This document shows positions 1 to 8,852 of a stretch of DNA of 56,031 nt, piece by piece. This stretch comes from Jaenimonas drosophilae (taxonomy: Eukaryota; Euglenozoa; Kinetoplastea; Trypanosomatida; Trypanosomatidae). The stretch covers positions 1 to 56,031 of the forward strand of contig JASAON010001560.1 of NCBI GenBank assembly GCA_030849065.1, given 5' to 3'. The notes under the pieces are model-generated. The model saw nothing but the letters and a program-made list of their open reading frames with translations. It did not search any database and had not been told where the DNA came from. Each line of letters opens with the position of its first letter. Within the stretch, counting starts at the first letter, position 1. A program made the translations under genes and the position numbers.

Positions 1-39
1 CTTGCAGAACCGGTAGCACTTGGAGGGACGGCGGGCCAT
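1..39 (-). CDS. RPL10: Ribosomal protein uL16 (RPL10/QM), N-terminal 13 codons, cut by window edge
   Basis: Reading the minus strand from 39 gives MARRPSKCYRFCK, the near-invariant opening of eukaryotic uL16/RPL10, a large-subunit protein that closes over the peptidyl-transferase and tRNA corridor late in 60S maturation. The frame stays open to the window edge, so the rest of the gene lies to the left. A pyrimidine-rich stretch ending in CTTCTTCAAG sits about 10 nt before the ATG and makes a convincing trans-splice acceptor. Thirteen residues are few, but the motif is distinctive and the position relative to the acceptor fits. The kinetoplastid-type arrangement continues the minus-strand array. 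Confidence 0.85.
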   Translation of the reverse strand, partial: MARRPSKCYRFCK

Positions 40-49
40 GATAAATGAA

Positions 50-75
50 CTTGAAGAAGAGAACGAAGATGGTAG
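50..75 (-). promoter_or_regulatory. Predicted trans-splice acceptor for uL16
   Basis: The coding strand shows a pyrimidine-rich run (TTCGTTCTCTTCTTCAAG) ending in AG at 51-50, with a 10-nt leader before the uL16 ATG. This is the usual kinetoplastid layout for spliced-leader addition. It is inferred from sequence only. Confidence 0.55.
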
Positions 76-233
76 AAGGGGAGATATTTTGATTGTTTTC
101 TCACAGTGCAGTGCTGGTCTGTATTTGGGTGAGAAATCTCGACGGTGATACGCTTGCAGATCACGTCATGAAGAAGCGCGAGCTAGCCCGAAAAAGTGAA
201 ATAGTTCTGTTCAGTGCCAACCTGGGACAAAGG

Positions 234-833
234 CTACTTGAGCGGGACCTCTCCAAGGTTCACAAAAATCTTCTTCACCGTCTCGTACACGGCAGCGCGA
301 TCCTCGTTCGCATCCACCACAAAGCAGCGTCCCTCCTGCTTGTACGCCTCCACGACGGGCATGCACTGCTCCACATTGACACGGAATCGGTTGCGGATCG
401 TCTCAAGGTTGTCATCATCGCGTGTGGCGCCACCAGCGGTCTCCATGCGGGAGGTCAGCCGCTGCTCCATCGTTGCCTCGGAGCAGTCGAAGTACAGAAT
501 GCCAGCAGCGCGAGCGATTCCTTCCTCGAACATGCGTGCCTGGTCAGCCTTCCGCGGGAATCCATCAATGAGATAACCACGGGGATTACCCGAATCCGCA
601 ATGGATTGACGGAGGAGCTCCACCGTGATCTCACTGGGAACAATGTTTCCTGCGCGGATGATGTCGGCAATCTTCTTGGCCACGTCCGAGGTGCCGCTCT
701 TGGCTGCCTCACGGAGAAGGTCGCCCGCACTAAAGTGTGTGTATCCGAACTCTTCCACAAGACGTGCGCAGACAGTTCCTTTGCCAGAGCCTGGCCCACC
801 CAGGATGAAGAAGACCTTTGGTGTGACGGTCAT
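234..833 (-). CDS. UMP-CMP kinase (adenylate kinase family)
   Basis: This 199-residue protein is a nucleoside monophosphate kinase that would transfer phosphate from ATP to UMP or CMP in pyrimidine nucleotide synthesis. Visible features are the P-loop GGPGSGKGT at residues 12-20, the nucleotide-binding stretch FSAGDLLREA near residue 34, GYLIDGFPRKADQA near residue 86, and a short lid around RDDDNLETIRNR. The short lid and the length of about 200 residues match UMP-CMP kinases rather than long-lid adenylate kinases. The ATG at 833 is the first in frame and leaves almost no N-terminal extension, so the protein is probably cytosolic. The C-terminus (EVPLK) is not a glycosomal signal. A related short-form adenylate kinase cannot be wholly excluded. 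Confidence 0.92.
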   Translation of the reverse strand: MTVTPKVFFILGGPGSGKGTVCARLVEEFGYTHFSAGDLLREAAKSGTSDVAKKIADIIRAGNIVPSEITVELLRQSIADSGNPRGYLIDGFPRKADQARMFEEGIARAAGILYFDCSEATMEQRLTSRMETAGGATRDDDNLETIRNRFRVNVEQCMPVVEAYKQEGRCFVVDANEDRAAVYETVKKIFVNLGEVPLK

Positions 834-1066
834 TGATTTGATGGATTACTAGCAATGTGGTTATAGGGGCGCTGGTGCCTACCTAGTGATTGGAAGAAGT
901 GAAGAAGGAAGAATCCACGTGGTACGTGAGCCTCACAGATGAGAAATGTGTCACAGTGCTTGTCATGGAGGTCCAAATGGCATGCTGTCTGTTTCGGCGT
1001 ATGGGGGGGAAAAAAACAGGTAAGTGGTTGCGAAGACAGACATGCCATCAAAACATGTGGCACGTG

Positions 1067-2095
1067 TCACTCGCGCAGAGTATATCGCCTTGACAGCAGC
1101 TGGCCAGGGCGGCGATAGCGAGGATCCAGCCTGAGGTCCAGAATGGCCTCCTGCACCGTCGTCCCCACGGCTGCTCGAATGGCATACTGCCGATCCCACT
1201 CTCGGCCAGGTGGAAGTGGTCGTTGGGCCTCCTCCCACAGAACAGACGCCATTGCTTCATCCTGGGTCCATTCATGACTGCCTTCCTCCGTCTCGGTAAG
1301 GGGAAGCACGAGCACCGCCTCAGCACCAGACGGTACCACGGCAGCACAACACGCCGTGCGCAGTGAGCTCACACGAATAGGGGAGACGGCGTGTCCGTCA
1401 TCAAGGACGCAGTACCCACTTGTGCAGGAAGGAGGTCCAACCTCAGCACTCGTTCCTTGTGTGAGGGCAACATCGTGAAGAAGCTGTTCGAGGTCCACCA
1501 CCCCGCCAATGAGATCCTCCCGCATCCGCCGCTCTCGGAGCACGAGCCGCCTCGCATGCTTGGACCATGGGTGGTCACCACCAACTGCGCCACTGTTGTA
1601 GTCATACGCCTGAACGTCGTGCAGAGTTGTGGGGAAGAGGCTGGCCCACTCCCGCAGCCGAAGACCGCGCCGCCGACACCACTTACACCACTCAGCCGGT
1701 GTGAGACGCTTGGCCACCTCCGTCCCACGGTCTCGGTCTATGCCCCTCCACCGCTGTGCTGCCGTCCTGGCTCGCCTGCGGTCTGCGTGGTAGGAAGCAG
1801 GGAGTGTGTACTTCCGCCACGTCCGCGGAACATATGGAGATGTGTGGTACGATGCCCTTGGGGCTGCTGGCGGGTGGGGCATAGGACTCGCCTGGTAATC
1901 ATCACCTGCCAGTGTGGAAGATGCTGGACGTCCAGCATCAATGTGCGCGCTGGTGATAAAGACATCTTCTTCACTGAGCGGTTTTGGTACGGCAAACGCT
2001 GCGCTGCATGAGGTTAGGGTGGGCCGATCCGATTGCGCGGCACGTGGCCGTCGACGGGGAGTTGTTGCTGGCTGTGACGGAGGCTTGGGTATCAT
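1067..2095 (-). CDS. Unknown protein, 342 residues, basic, Arg/Pro-rich N-terminus
   Basis: I do not recognise this protein. The first 130 residues are rich in Pro, Ser and Arg and look disordered. From about residue 130 (LTPAEWCKWCRRRGLRLREW) onward it becomes more ordered, with Trp-rich and helical stretches. The segment around residue 200 (EDLIGGVVDLEQLLHDVALTQ) is helical. The C-terminal quarter includes PLTETEEGSHEWTQDEAMAS and ends YRRPGQLLSRRYTLRE. No signal peptide or membrane segment is visible. It starts at a true ATG (2093-2095). Its coding character is supported by an uninterrupted frame in the array orientation and spacing like its neighbours. Function unknown. Confidence 0.7.
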   Translation of the reverse strand: MIPKPPSQPATTPRRRPRAAQSDRPTLTSCSAAFAVPKPLSEEDVFITSAHIDAGRPASSTLAGDDYQASPMPHPPAAPRASYHTSPYVPRTWRKYTLPASYHADRRRARTAAQRWRGIDRDRGTEVAKRLTPAEWCKWCRRRGLRLREWASLFPTTLHDVQAYDYNSGAVGGDHPWSKHARRLVLRERRMREDLIGGVVDLEQLLHDVALTQGTSAEVGPPSCTSGYCVLDDGHAVSPIRVSSLRTACCAAVVPSGAEAVLVLPLTETEEGSHEWTQDEAMASVLWEEAQRPLPPGREWDRQYAIRAAVGTTVQEAILDLRLDPRYRRPGQLLSRRYTLRE

Positions 2096-2240
2096 GTACA
2101 GGCCCTTCTCCTGTTGCGGAGAGCTCTATCAGAGCAAGAAGGAGGATGACAGCACATGTTAGAGAGCCCAACACAGCGCAAGTGTGCTACTTCATTTCCT
2201 CCCTAGTGAATGCTGAGTGTGGTTGGAAGAAAAAAAGGAG

Positions 2241-3869
2241 TCAGCAACGGCACGCCCCCTCCGTATCGGGGTGATGGTTGACGATAACGGTGACGGAAGT
2301 GGATGGTGTGGAGCTCGAGCTACAGGTGCCAGCAGCCACATCCGACCGGCACCTCTGGGCCTTGACGTGGTGACGCCTACAGCAGCACGGATGGCATGGT
2401 AACGGGGGTGCCAACGATGACCCTTGTGGATGATGCGACGGGCCTCGACGCTCGCACAACGCACAACTTCGTAGTCCACATGGCGTGGAAAGATGCCCAC
2501 CGACTTGTGCCGCGTGGATGAGAGCATCAATTTTGGCATCGACCTCTGCCGGATCAATCGCAGGTGTTAGTGGTGGTGAAGGGAGCGGAAGAGGCGGCAC
2601 AACGAGCAGCGGTGGCGCTGGCACTGTCGGTGGCGGGACCGTCGGAGGAGTAGGCTGCGTAGAAACTGGTACTGCAGGCACGGGTAAGGGCAAAGGCAGT
2701 ACCAGTGGAGCTGGAGGGACATGTGGCTGAGTAGTAGCCTCTGCTGCAGAAGAAATCTCGGGAGTCTCAACGGCAACGGCGGGAGTGGGTCCTGCTGCCA
2801 GTGGCGGTGGTGGACTCGGTGGTGGCAGCACAATGCCCAGGAGGGAGGACCGACCGTCCTCAATGATGTCAGGAGGGTGAGGTCCCTTGTGGGAGAGAGT
2901 GGTTCCGCAGAGGACGCAAAACTCTCGCTGGCTGGCTGGATCGGCGTGGTGGTCCAGTGGACACGTGAGGCGGGTGTACATGGTTGATGGAAGCGCAACA
3001 CCATGACCACACACAAAGGACCCACAGAAGGCACAGTATGCAAAACCAGACTGTGCGTAGGATGTGTGTTCCTTCGAATAAGCGCACACCACCGAGGATG
3101 AAGGTGGAGCCTCCGTCTTCTTCGCACTAGGATCGGCGGGGGGTGGGGACCAGCTGCGATCCACGAATTCAATATTGTTGCCGGCGTAGAGGTGGGCGTA
3201 GGGATCTAGGGTAGGGATGGCAGGAACCGGCGGGGCCACAACTGGTGGTTGTGAAATGCCATCAGAGGGCGTCTGTAGAGGATTGGTCGCCTGAATCCTG
3301 CTAGATGCGTACACATGCGCATAGGGACTGTAGGAATCTACTGTCGGAACAGAAGGAACCGACAGCCGTGGTGGTGATTCGAGCTTCTGGATGACCGGTG
3401 GACGTTCAGCTAGAGTGATGGCCACTTCAGGATTCCCCTGAGGGGATAGGTGGACATCAGCAGCTGCGGGCACAGAAGGGACCGGCATGGGCACAAGAGA
3501 AGCACGTTCTCCTACACTTTGCGGCCAAACAACAGGAATGGATGGAAGCACAAGGGGCCGATCCACGGGCACGATGGGTGGGGAGCTTGGCAGCTCGTCT
3601 GTCGGGCCGTGGGCTAAGACCCTCCGTCTTGTTTGTGCATTAGGCGGATTCACCCTCCATCTTGGTCCCTGACTGGACAGCAGTCGTGGAGGGCATGGCA
3701 CCCGGAAAGTTGGGTCACCATGAAGCGGAGGCACACAGTTGCAGGGTAGTGCTCTAACCGTGTACACTGCCGTTCCATGAGCGGAGGTGTAGCGTTGCAC
3801 CTCACCGTGGATACGCTGGCAGTACCACGGCTTGGGCTCTTGGGTTGAGGAGGGACGACGCGGTCGCAT
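2241..3869 (-). CDS. Unknown proline-rich protein with Cys/His clusters, 542 residues
   Basis: I do not recognise the family. The first ATG is at 3869; the in-frame codon before it is TTG. The N-terminal half is Pro/Val/Ser-rich and contains two related short blocks, SPYAHVYASSR and DPYAHLYAGNN, each preceded by a VPxVPT or VPAIPT run, suggesting an internal duplication. The middle holds paired cysteines and histidines (YCAFCGSFVCGHG, CPLDHHADP, EFCVLCGTTLSHKGPH), which could bind one or two zinc ions. A strongly repetitive Pro/Leu/Val tract follows, and then a Cys/His-rich tail (CGLRSCALCERR, CHPCCCRRHH). The proline tracts suggest an adaptor or scaffold. That role is inference only. Confidence 0.68.
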   Translation of the reverse strand: MRPRRPSSTQEPKPWYCQRIHGEVQRYTSAHGTAVYTVRALPCNCVPPLHGDPTFRVPCPPRLLSSQGPRWRVNPPNAQTRRRVLAHGPTDELPSSPPIVPVDRPLVLPSIPVVWPQSVGERASLVPMPVPSVPAAADVHLSPQGNPEVAITLAERPPVIQKLESPPRLSVPSVPTVDSYSPYAHVYASSRIQATNPLQTPSDGISQPPVVAPPVPAIPTLDPYAHLYAGNNIEFVDRSWSPPPADPSAKKTEAPPSSSVVCAYSKEHTSYAQSGFAYCAFCGSFVCGHGVALPSTMYTRLTCPLDHHADPASQREFCVLCGTTLSHKGPHPPDIIEDGRSSLLGIVLPPPSPPPPLAAGPTPAVAVETPEISSAAEATTQPHVPPAPLVLPLPLPVPAVPVSTQPTPPTVPPPTVPAPPLLVVPPLPLPSPPLTPAIDPAEVDAKIDALIHAAQVGGHLSTPCGLRSCALCERRGPSHHPQGSSLAPPLPCHPCCCRRHHVKAQRCRSDVAAGTCSSSSTPSTSVTVIVNHHPDTEGACRC

Positions 3870-4190
3870 CAACCGCCCGGGAAATCAATACAAATCTAGT
3901 GTATGTAGGGATCTACTCTAGCAACGCAAAGGTGCGTCTAGTTGGGAGCTTCTTCGTGTGTATTCCTGTCCTCTGCTAGCATACGGAGGAAGAAACGCTC
4001 CCTGTTGACTCGTGTCTTCCACGAGAGGAGTCAGGTGATATGGCCTAAGGAATAGAGCAGAAAAAAATAGTGAAGGATGAGATTTTGTGTGTACTAATTG
4101 ACACTCCAACATTTCATATCCAGCGTGAGTCCATCCGCGTAGCAAACACGATTCGAAACCAACGTGAATGGGTTTGAAGATGTGGAAACG
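3870..4190 (-). other. Intergenic spacer
   Basis: About 320 nt between the SET-domain gene and the proline-rich gene. It should hold the 3' UTR of the former and the splice acceptor of the latter. The coding strand has short pyrimidine runs, including T-rich sequence near 4060-4080. I see no gene or RNA element. Confidence 0.5.
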
Positions 4191-6878
4191 TCACCCCGGG
4201 GTACTTGGTGAGTAGCCTGCGGCGTAGTGTGTTCGGAAGAAGGGCCACAGGATCCCGTTGAAGAGCGGGGTGAGTGGTCCCATCGCCCGCGGGCCACACC
4301 TCACAGGACGTGTGACTGACCGTAAATGCTCCAAGCTGATGATGATTTGGTAGTTCAGCAACTCCTTGCGCGAAGTTGGGGACCTCACAGCCTTGCCGGT
4401 TGGCGTCTCATCACGAACAATGGTGTAGTCCATATCCACCAGCAAGAGTGCAAGGGAATCGGTGGACGCCACCCAGCACCGATGGAGAAGAGAGGCATCC
4501 ATCTGCCTGCTGTGGCCACTATCGTAGGACTTGGTCCCATTGTTATTGCCCAGGTCCAGAAGGGCGTCGAAAACCGCCCAGCCCTCCCATCTGTTGGCAC
4601 CTTTGCTTCGACGGTCAGGCCCTGTGGCGGAGCTGGAGAACGGGTGATGAGACAGGCCTTGCTCAGTGAAGAGTGTGCGGAGTTGCTTCTGGCTCAGCTG
4701 GAGACGCTCCAGCGGGCGAAGAAGAATCCACTCGGTGCAGTTGGGAATCACATCCATCACAACAAATAGATCCTCCTCCGGAAAAGGGCACCCACTGCCG
4801 TCATCGGATATGGGCACCTCCGAGGGTATGAGGGTGGCAGGGTTCTTGTTGGACGATGGGAACGGGCGTCGGCGCCAGACGATGTCGCCAACGGTGATGG
4901 AAAAGCGGTAATCGCCCCCATACCGTTGCCAGCGCTTCCCCGGGGGCCACGTGAAGAGGTGCTCGAGACCCTTCAGTGGGGCAGTTGGGGGCATTCCCGC
5001 ACTCCCCATCATGAGCCTGCTCCCATTGAGAAGAACACCGTCAGCATAGGGAATGAGAAAACCCCCGGCAACGGCGCTGCGCTCAAGCTTCGCATCGTAC
5101 TCATCACCGTAGGTCCAAGCCAAGAGTGGCTCCCCTGCTTCGATGTCGGTGGTGGCAATAAAGAAGGGAAGGGTGAGACACAGGCTGTCCTCCTCATGGA
5201 ATATGGCGCGATCCTTGAATGCGGAGTGGCCGCTCTTCTTGTTGGGGACCCTCGTCTTTCCCGATGTCGCCTTGCGACGTTGCTGGCTCTTCTTGTCGGC
5301 GAGTCGTTGGGAGCCCCGATCCTTTTGGGGAAGTGTAGGAGATGTGCACAACTTCTTCCTGTCTTTTCCCCTGTCGTGGGATGGCAGGGCTCCCTGTGGA
5401 ATGACGAAGTCGCTTGGCACTGTAATCATCACAGAGCACAACTCCACATTTCCGAATCGACGCAGGTTGTAGCGATGGTTGATGTAGCGTGAGAGGCCCT
5501 GCCCGAAACACACCCCGTGCTTCCCAAGCCCGAGAGCATAGGTGTCGTCCATGGCGAAATGGAGGTCTTCCTCCGCCTCTTCCGGCTGGGGGGCTTTCCC
5601 AGCATTCGTGGCGTGGTTCCTTGTGCTTTCGCCCCCACTGCGGAGCCATTTTTCCACGTGAGCTGTTGAAACGGACGGGCCCGTGTAGAGCAAGCAGGTG
5701 GCGTAGGGAATTGGTGCAGCGGCGTTGAGACCCAACTCATTCTCACCCAGCTCAGGGGTGAGGGAGAGATCCAAAAGCGTAAATGGGAAGGCAGCCTCGG
5801 CCACCGTTCCCACATGACGCTGGCCCACTCCGTGGTAGTAGGAAAGCTGGTCAGGCCAGCGAGGGAACGATTTGATGCCGTGAAGGATGTCATCCAGCTC
5901 CGCTTCGGCGGTAGCCGGGCTTGTTTGGGGAACGTGATGTCCATAGAAGCGCCGATACCACGCCTGCTCGTCCAGACAGCGGTAGTACGATTCAAGGGAA
6001 ATGAAGATCGGCGCTGAGGCCTCCATACGTGTCGTCGATACCACAACAATGAGGGTGGCTTGGGGATAGGCAGTAGAGCCCGGAAGACCGTAGTGCAAGG
6101 CAATACAGCGGGCGTTTGGCTGCATAGATGTTGCAGCACGGCGTTTTTGTGCTCTAGGTCCGCCCGAGAGCCCTCTTCCGTTCTCCGTTGGGGAAGCACC
6201 AACATTGGTGGAAAGCCGTTCGTCAATGTATGGGAAATCCTTGCGAAGATTCATCTCCGCGGATGCCGTCAAGGTCTCTGCTTGTGAGATCATGGCGATG
6301 AAGAGCGCATCCCCCTCCACCGCTAGCACCGAGTGCCGGAGGAAAGCTCGACTTGTTACGATGCCAAGCGTCGCTTCTCTTCGCCATACCAATCCAATCA
6401 TGCTGATGGTGCGACATCGACGGACCGCCTCATCCACATTGGCCCGTTCCATCCCTGTGTAAGCGGCAACGAATTTTCCGTACCGAGCTCCATGGAAAGA
6501 TATCCTTGATTGCTGTCCTGGAGAAGAGGCAATGGGTGGTGGTGGTGGGTGTGGCCAACGGTAGGCTTGGCCATCCTCCGTCACCATAAATTCCCGCGAG
6601 GCGGGAGAGGGGGCAGTATCACCCGTCGAAGAACTCCCGCTCGGGCTGTCGGAGTTGCTACCGTCATCCGCATCCTCCTTTTCATGCCGCTGCAGCTGGC
6701 CGTGATGACCATCGAAGGCGGTGTCAAAGTCCGTCGTCGAGGAGGATGTCAAACGAGGTGAATGTTCCCCACCGGGAAGGAAAAAATCATCGGCTAAATC
6801 GACCTGCGTTCCTGCCACCCCATCTTCGGTCGGCGGTGGCAACTCTCCGTGCTGAACGGATTTCATCCGTTCGCCCAT
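4191..6878 (-). CDS. SET-domain protein (putative lysine methyltransferase), 895 residues
   Basis: SET domains methylate lysines using S-adenosylmethionine. Here the core is seen as GLSRYINHRYNLRRFGNVEL (about residues 460-480) and FFIATTDIEAGEPLLAWTYG (about 570-590), matching the NH motif with following asparagine and the terminal I-x-x-G-E-x-L-x-x-x-Y-G segment. Between them lies an unusual insert of about 75 residues, rich in Lys, Arg, Ser and Gln. Downstream, SITVGDIVWRRRPFP near residue 655 resembles the opening of a PWWP- or BAH-type reader, but this is weak. No AWS or post-SET cysteines are obvious. The frame runs upstream to 6980, but those 34 residues span a strong splice acceptor, so I place the start at ATG 6876-6878. 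Target unknown; histone or non-histone are both possible. Confidence 0.78.
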   Translation of the reverse strand: MGERMKSVQHGELPPPTEDGVAGTQVDLADDFFLPGGEHSPRLTSSSTTDFDTAFDGHHGQLQRHEKEDADDGSNSDSPSGSSSTGDTAPSPASREFMVTEDGQAYRWPHPPPPPIASSPGQQSRISFHGARYGKFVAAYTGMERANVDEAVRRCRTISMIGLVWRREATLGIVTSRAFLRHSVLAVEGDALFIAMISQAETLTASAEMNLRKDFPYIDERLSTNVGASPTENGRGLSGGPRAQKRRAATSMQPNARCIALHYGLPGSTAYPQATLIVVVSTTRMEASAPIFISLESYYRCLDEQAWYRRFYGHHVPQTSPATAEAELDDILHGIKSFPRWPDQLSYYHGVGQRHVGTVAEAAFPFTLLDLSLTPELGENELGLNAAAPIPYATCLLYTGPSVSTAHVEKWLRSGGESTRNHATNAGKAPQPEEAEEDLHFAMDDTYALGLGKHGVCFGQGLSRYINHRYNLRRFGNVELCSVMITVPSDFVIPQGALPSHDRGKDRKKLCTSPTLPQKDRGSQRLADKKSQQRRKATSGKTRVPNKKSGHSAFKDRAIFHEEDSLCLTLPFFIATTDIEAGEPLLAWTYGDEYDAKLERSAVAGGFLIPYADGVLLNGSRLMMGSAGMPPTAPLKGLEHLFTWPPGKRWQRYGGDYRFSITVGDIVWRRRPFPSSNKNPATLIPSEVPISDDGSGCPFPEEDLFVVMDVIPNCTEWILLRPLERLQLSQKQLRTLFTEQGLSHHPFSSSATGPDRRSKGANRWEGWAVFDALLDLGNNNGTKSYDSGHSRQMDASLLHRCWVASTDSLALLLVDMDYTIVRDETPTGKAVRSPTSRKELLNYQIIISLEHLRSVTRPVRCGPRAMGPLTPLFNGILWPFFRTHYAAGYSPSTPG

Positions 6879-7525
6879 ATACCTGTGGAGCAGAAAATGG
6901 GCGGACCCCGTTCCCGCTTTGAAACAAACAAGACAAGGAGTCGTGGTTAAGAGGAGCGAGGAAGAGACAATGAACATCACGTCAATCAGGCAGCCATTCC
7001 TGGATTGTGCAGTAAGAGCAGCTTTGGGGGGATGATTGACGATGGTGTGTATACAGGCATACTGAGCCAGCCACCAGCTTCAGCAGCAATGGGTCAACAA
7101 AAGCAAGTGATTGAGGAGGGTAGACGATGACATGCCTCTTCCGAATCCACTTTTTTTTTTTAGTAACATCGCATCAGGTTCGAGGAGCCACAATGTCAAT
7201 GCTTTGGAGTAAACACACTCCGCTGCGAGAACTCACGCATCTATCCACGCAGTAACATCATAAAGGAGGGAGGGGGACTGTCATCCAAACGCACGCAATA
7301 CACGCGGCAACGATCTGACACATCAAGTGAGGTGGGCTATTTCTTCATGCAAAACTTAGAAACTTCCCCACCTTGATGAGTATCTGTCTTGTGGTAGAGG
7401 TCCCTTCCCAGATGAGGAAGGGTGGTGTAGCTACTTGGTGGTCATCCATCAGGCCCGTAGCCTACTTGGATGATGACGTCTTTCTGCCATAGATGCCACT
7501 TCCTTGCAACGGGCTTTCCACATAA
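6879..7525 (-). other. Intergenic region with T11 tract
   Basis: About 650 nt between the type I membrane protein and the SET gene. The plus strand has a T11 run at 7151-7161 (A11 on the coding strand), probably in the 3' UTR, and a GGAGGGAGGGGG run near 7265 that gives a coding-strand pyrimidine tract. No frame or RNA gene is supported. Confidence 0.5.
6883..6899 (-). promoter_or_regulatory. Predicted trans-splice acceptor of the SET gene
   Basis: The coding strand reads CATTTTCTGCTCCACAG and is followed after only 4 nt by the ATG at 6878. A longer pyrimidine-rich run lies upstream at about 6910-6975. The site decides against the upstream in-frame methionines. Confidence 0.6.
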
Positions 7526-8584
7526 TCAGGGCGGAGAGATACAACCTCGAATGGCATTGGAACTCCCGCTGAGTCGCATCTGCTCTGTTCCGGTGCAGTT
7601 AAGGCCCAGAGGTGAAAGTGCGGTCGTGGGTCCGCGCGGGGAGCCCATTGGGAGCGGCAGGCCCCCTGACCTCGTTTGTCCGCCTGGGGTGGTGCTGGGG
7701 CTTCGCAATGGCGAGGGTGTGCCACGTGGACTCCCCACCACGGGTGGTGGGGAGGAGATGGGATAGAATCTCAGCGAGCCACGTCCGATTTCCGGTTGGC
7801 CTGACATAGGAAAAGGATGATGCGCAGCCATTGGAGGGGGTGATGGCAGTCGCAGCCCCAAGTTTGGTGTGGCCCCACGAGGTGTGGAAACCACGTCCAG
7901 CGGGTTCGTTCGATCCATCGTCCCTTCACCAGAGCTGTGGAAGGATAGGGAGGACTCCACCGTCTCCGCAATGGGGGCCTGTGTGGGGGGCTGGGGCGGC
8001 TGGCTTGGGAGTGGGCCACCGCGACGTTGCCGAGATACCCGCCTCTCATCCCGCCGCCCCTCCGTGGCCTCGTCCCCTTCGGGAACGGTTTCAAAGTCGC
8101 GGTGATTGAAACCTACGAAGAGCCCACGCGGGAGGTCCACGTCAATAGGGCAGTCAACAGAGACACCTTTCCTCGACACGACGTTTCGTCGTGTGGTTGG
8201 GTACCCGTCCACCCACCATCTTCCCTGACAGAAGCGTGGGTATGAAAGCACGCACAAGGTGATCACACCAAGCAAAATAAGAAACACAAAGACCATATAC
8301 ATCCAAAGAGGACAGCAACCACACTGGCCAAGCGAGGTCCCCCACGGGCCATCAAACGAGTGGCACGCAGACACCAAATCGCATTTGCAGCGGTACTGCT
8401 CTGGAGCGTGCTTGCTGCAAAAGTACTCAATGTTGCTGTAGAAGACAGTGTCCGTCGTGACAAGAAGATTCTCATTGATATTTGGCATACTCGACAGCAC
8501 ACGACACCGCGGCAGTGCCTCGGTCACTGACAGAGCCATCATCAGTGCTGCCACCATCAGCGCCATTGTCCTGGATCGCAGCAT
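7526..8584 (-). CDS. Cysteine-rich type I membrane protein with proline-rich cytoplasmic tail, 352 residues
   Basis: The protein has a clear signal peptide (about residues 1-24, hydrophobic run MALMVAALMMALSV) and a short ectodomain of roughly 70 residues with eight cysteines, including YFCSK, YRCKCDL, SACHS and GQCGCC. A single membrane span follows (about 95-117, MYMVFVFLILLGVITLCVL), and then a tail of about 235 residues rich in Pro, Arg, Ser and Gly. The tail has repeated SPPP and SPRG motifs typical of disordered, phosphorylatable regions. The topology suggests a surface or endomembrane receptor-like protein. No family is recognised. The ATG at 8584 is the natural start because it begins the signal peptide. 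Confidence 0.75.
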   Translation of the reverse strand: MLRSRTMALMVAALMMALSVTEALPRCRVLSSMPNINENLLVTTDTVFYSNIEYFCSKHAPEQYRCKCDLVSACHSFDGPWGTSLGQCGCCPLWMYMVFVFLILLGVITLCVLSYPRFCQGRWWVDGYPTTRRNVVSRKGVSVDCPIDVDLPRGLFVGFNHRDFETVPEGDEATEGRRDERRVSRQRRGGPLPSQPPQPPTQAPIAETVESSLSFHSSGEGTMDRTNPLDVVSTPRGATPNLGLRLPSPPPMAAHHPFPMSGQPEIGRGSLRFYPISSPPPVVGSPRGTPSPLRSPSTTPGGQTRSGGLPLPMGSPRGPTTALSPLGLNCTGTEQMRLSGSSNAIRGCISPP

Positions 8585-8852
8585 GGCAAGTTCTTCCCAC
8601 TAGCTAGTTTGCTTGTTGGTTCCCTTTATAGTGTAATGAAGTCGCCGCAAAAGGCAAATCACCTTCACATAAACATGAGAGAAACGAAGAACACTATTCA
8701 TGTCCGCACAACCTATCGCCAATCACTCGACTACTTCACTCCACTCAGTGGCCACGAACCCACAATACGAATTCAAAACAGGACAAAGAAAACGCATCTA
8801 TAAAAAGAAAAGCACGGAGTCATCAACAGCGTAGCTGAGGATGCCACGGGCT

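Noticed and set aside
93..836. Plus-strand frame of 247 residues opposite UMP-CMP kinase, longer than the kinase itself
   Set aside because: It mirrors the kinase codons, has no family resemblance and opposes the array; a shadow of GC-rich coding sequence.
6879..6980. Thirty-four-residue hydrophobic N-terminal extension of the SET protein that could look like a signal peptide
   Set aside because: It is a translation of the pyrimidine tract and acceptor; the ATG right after CTGCTCCACAG is a better start.
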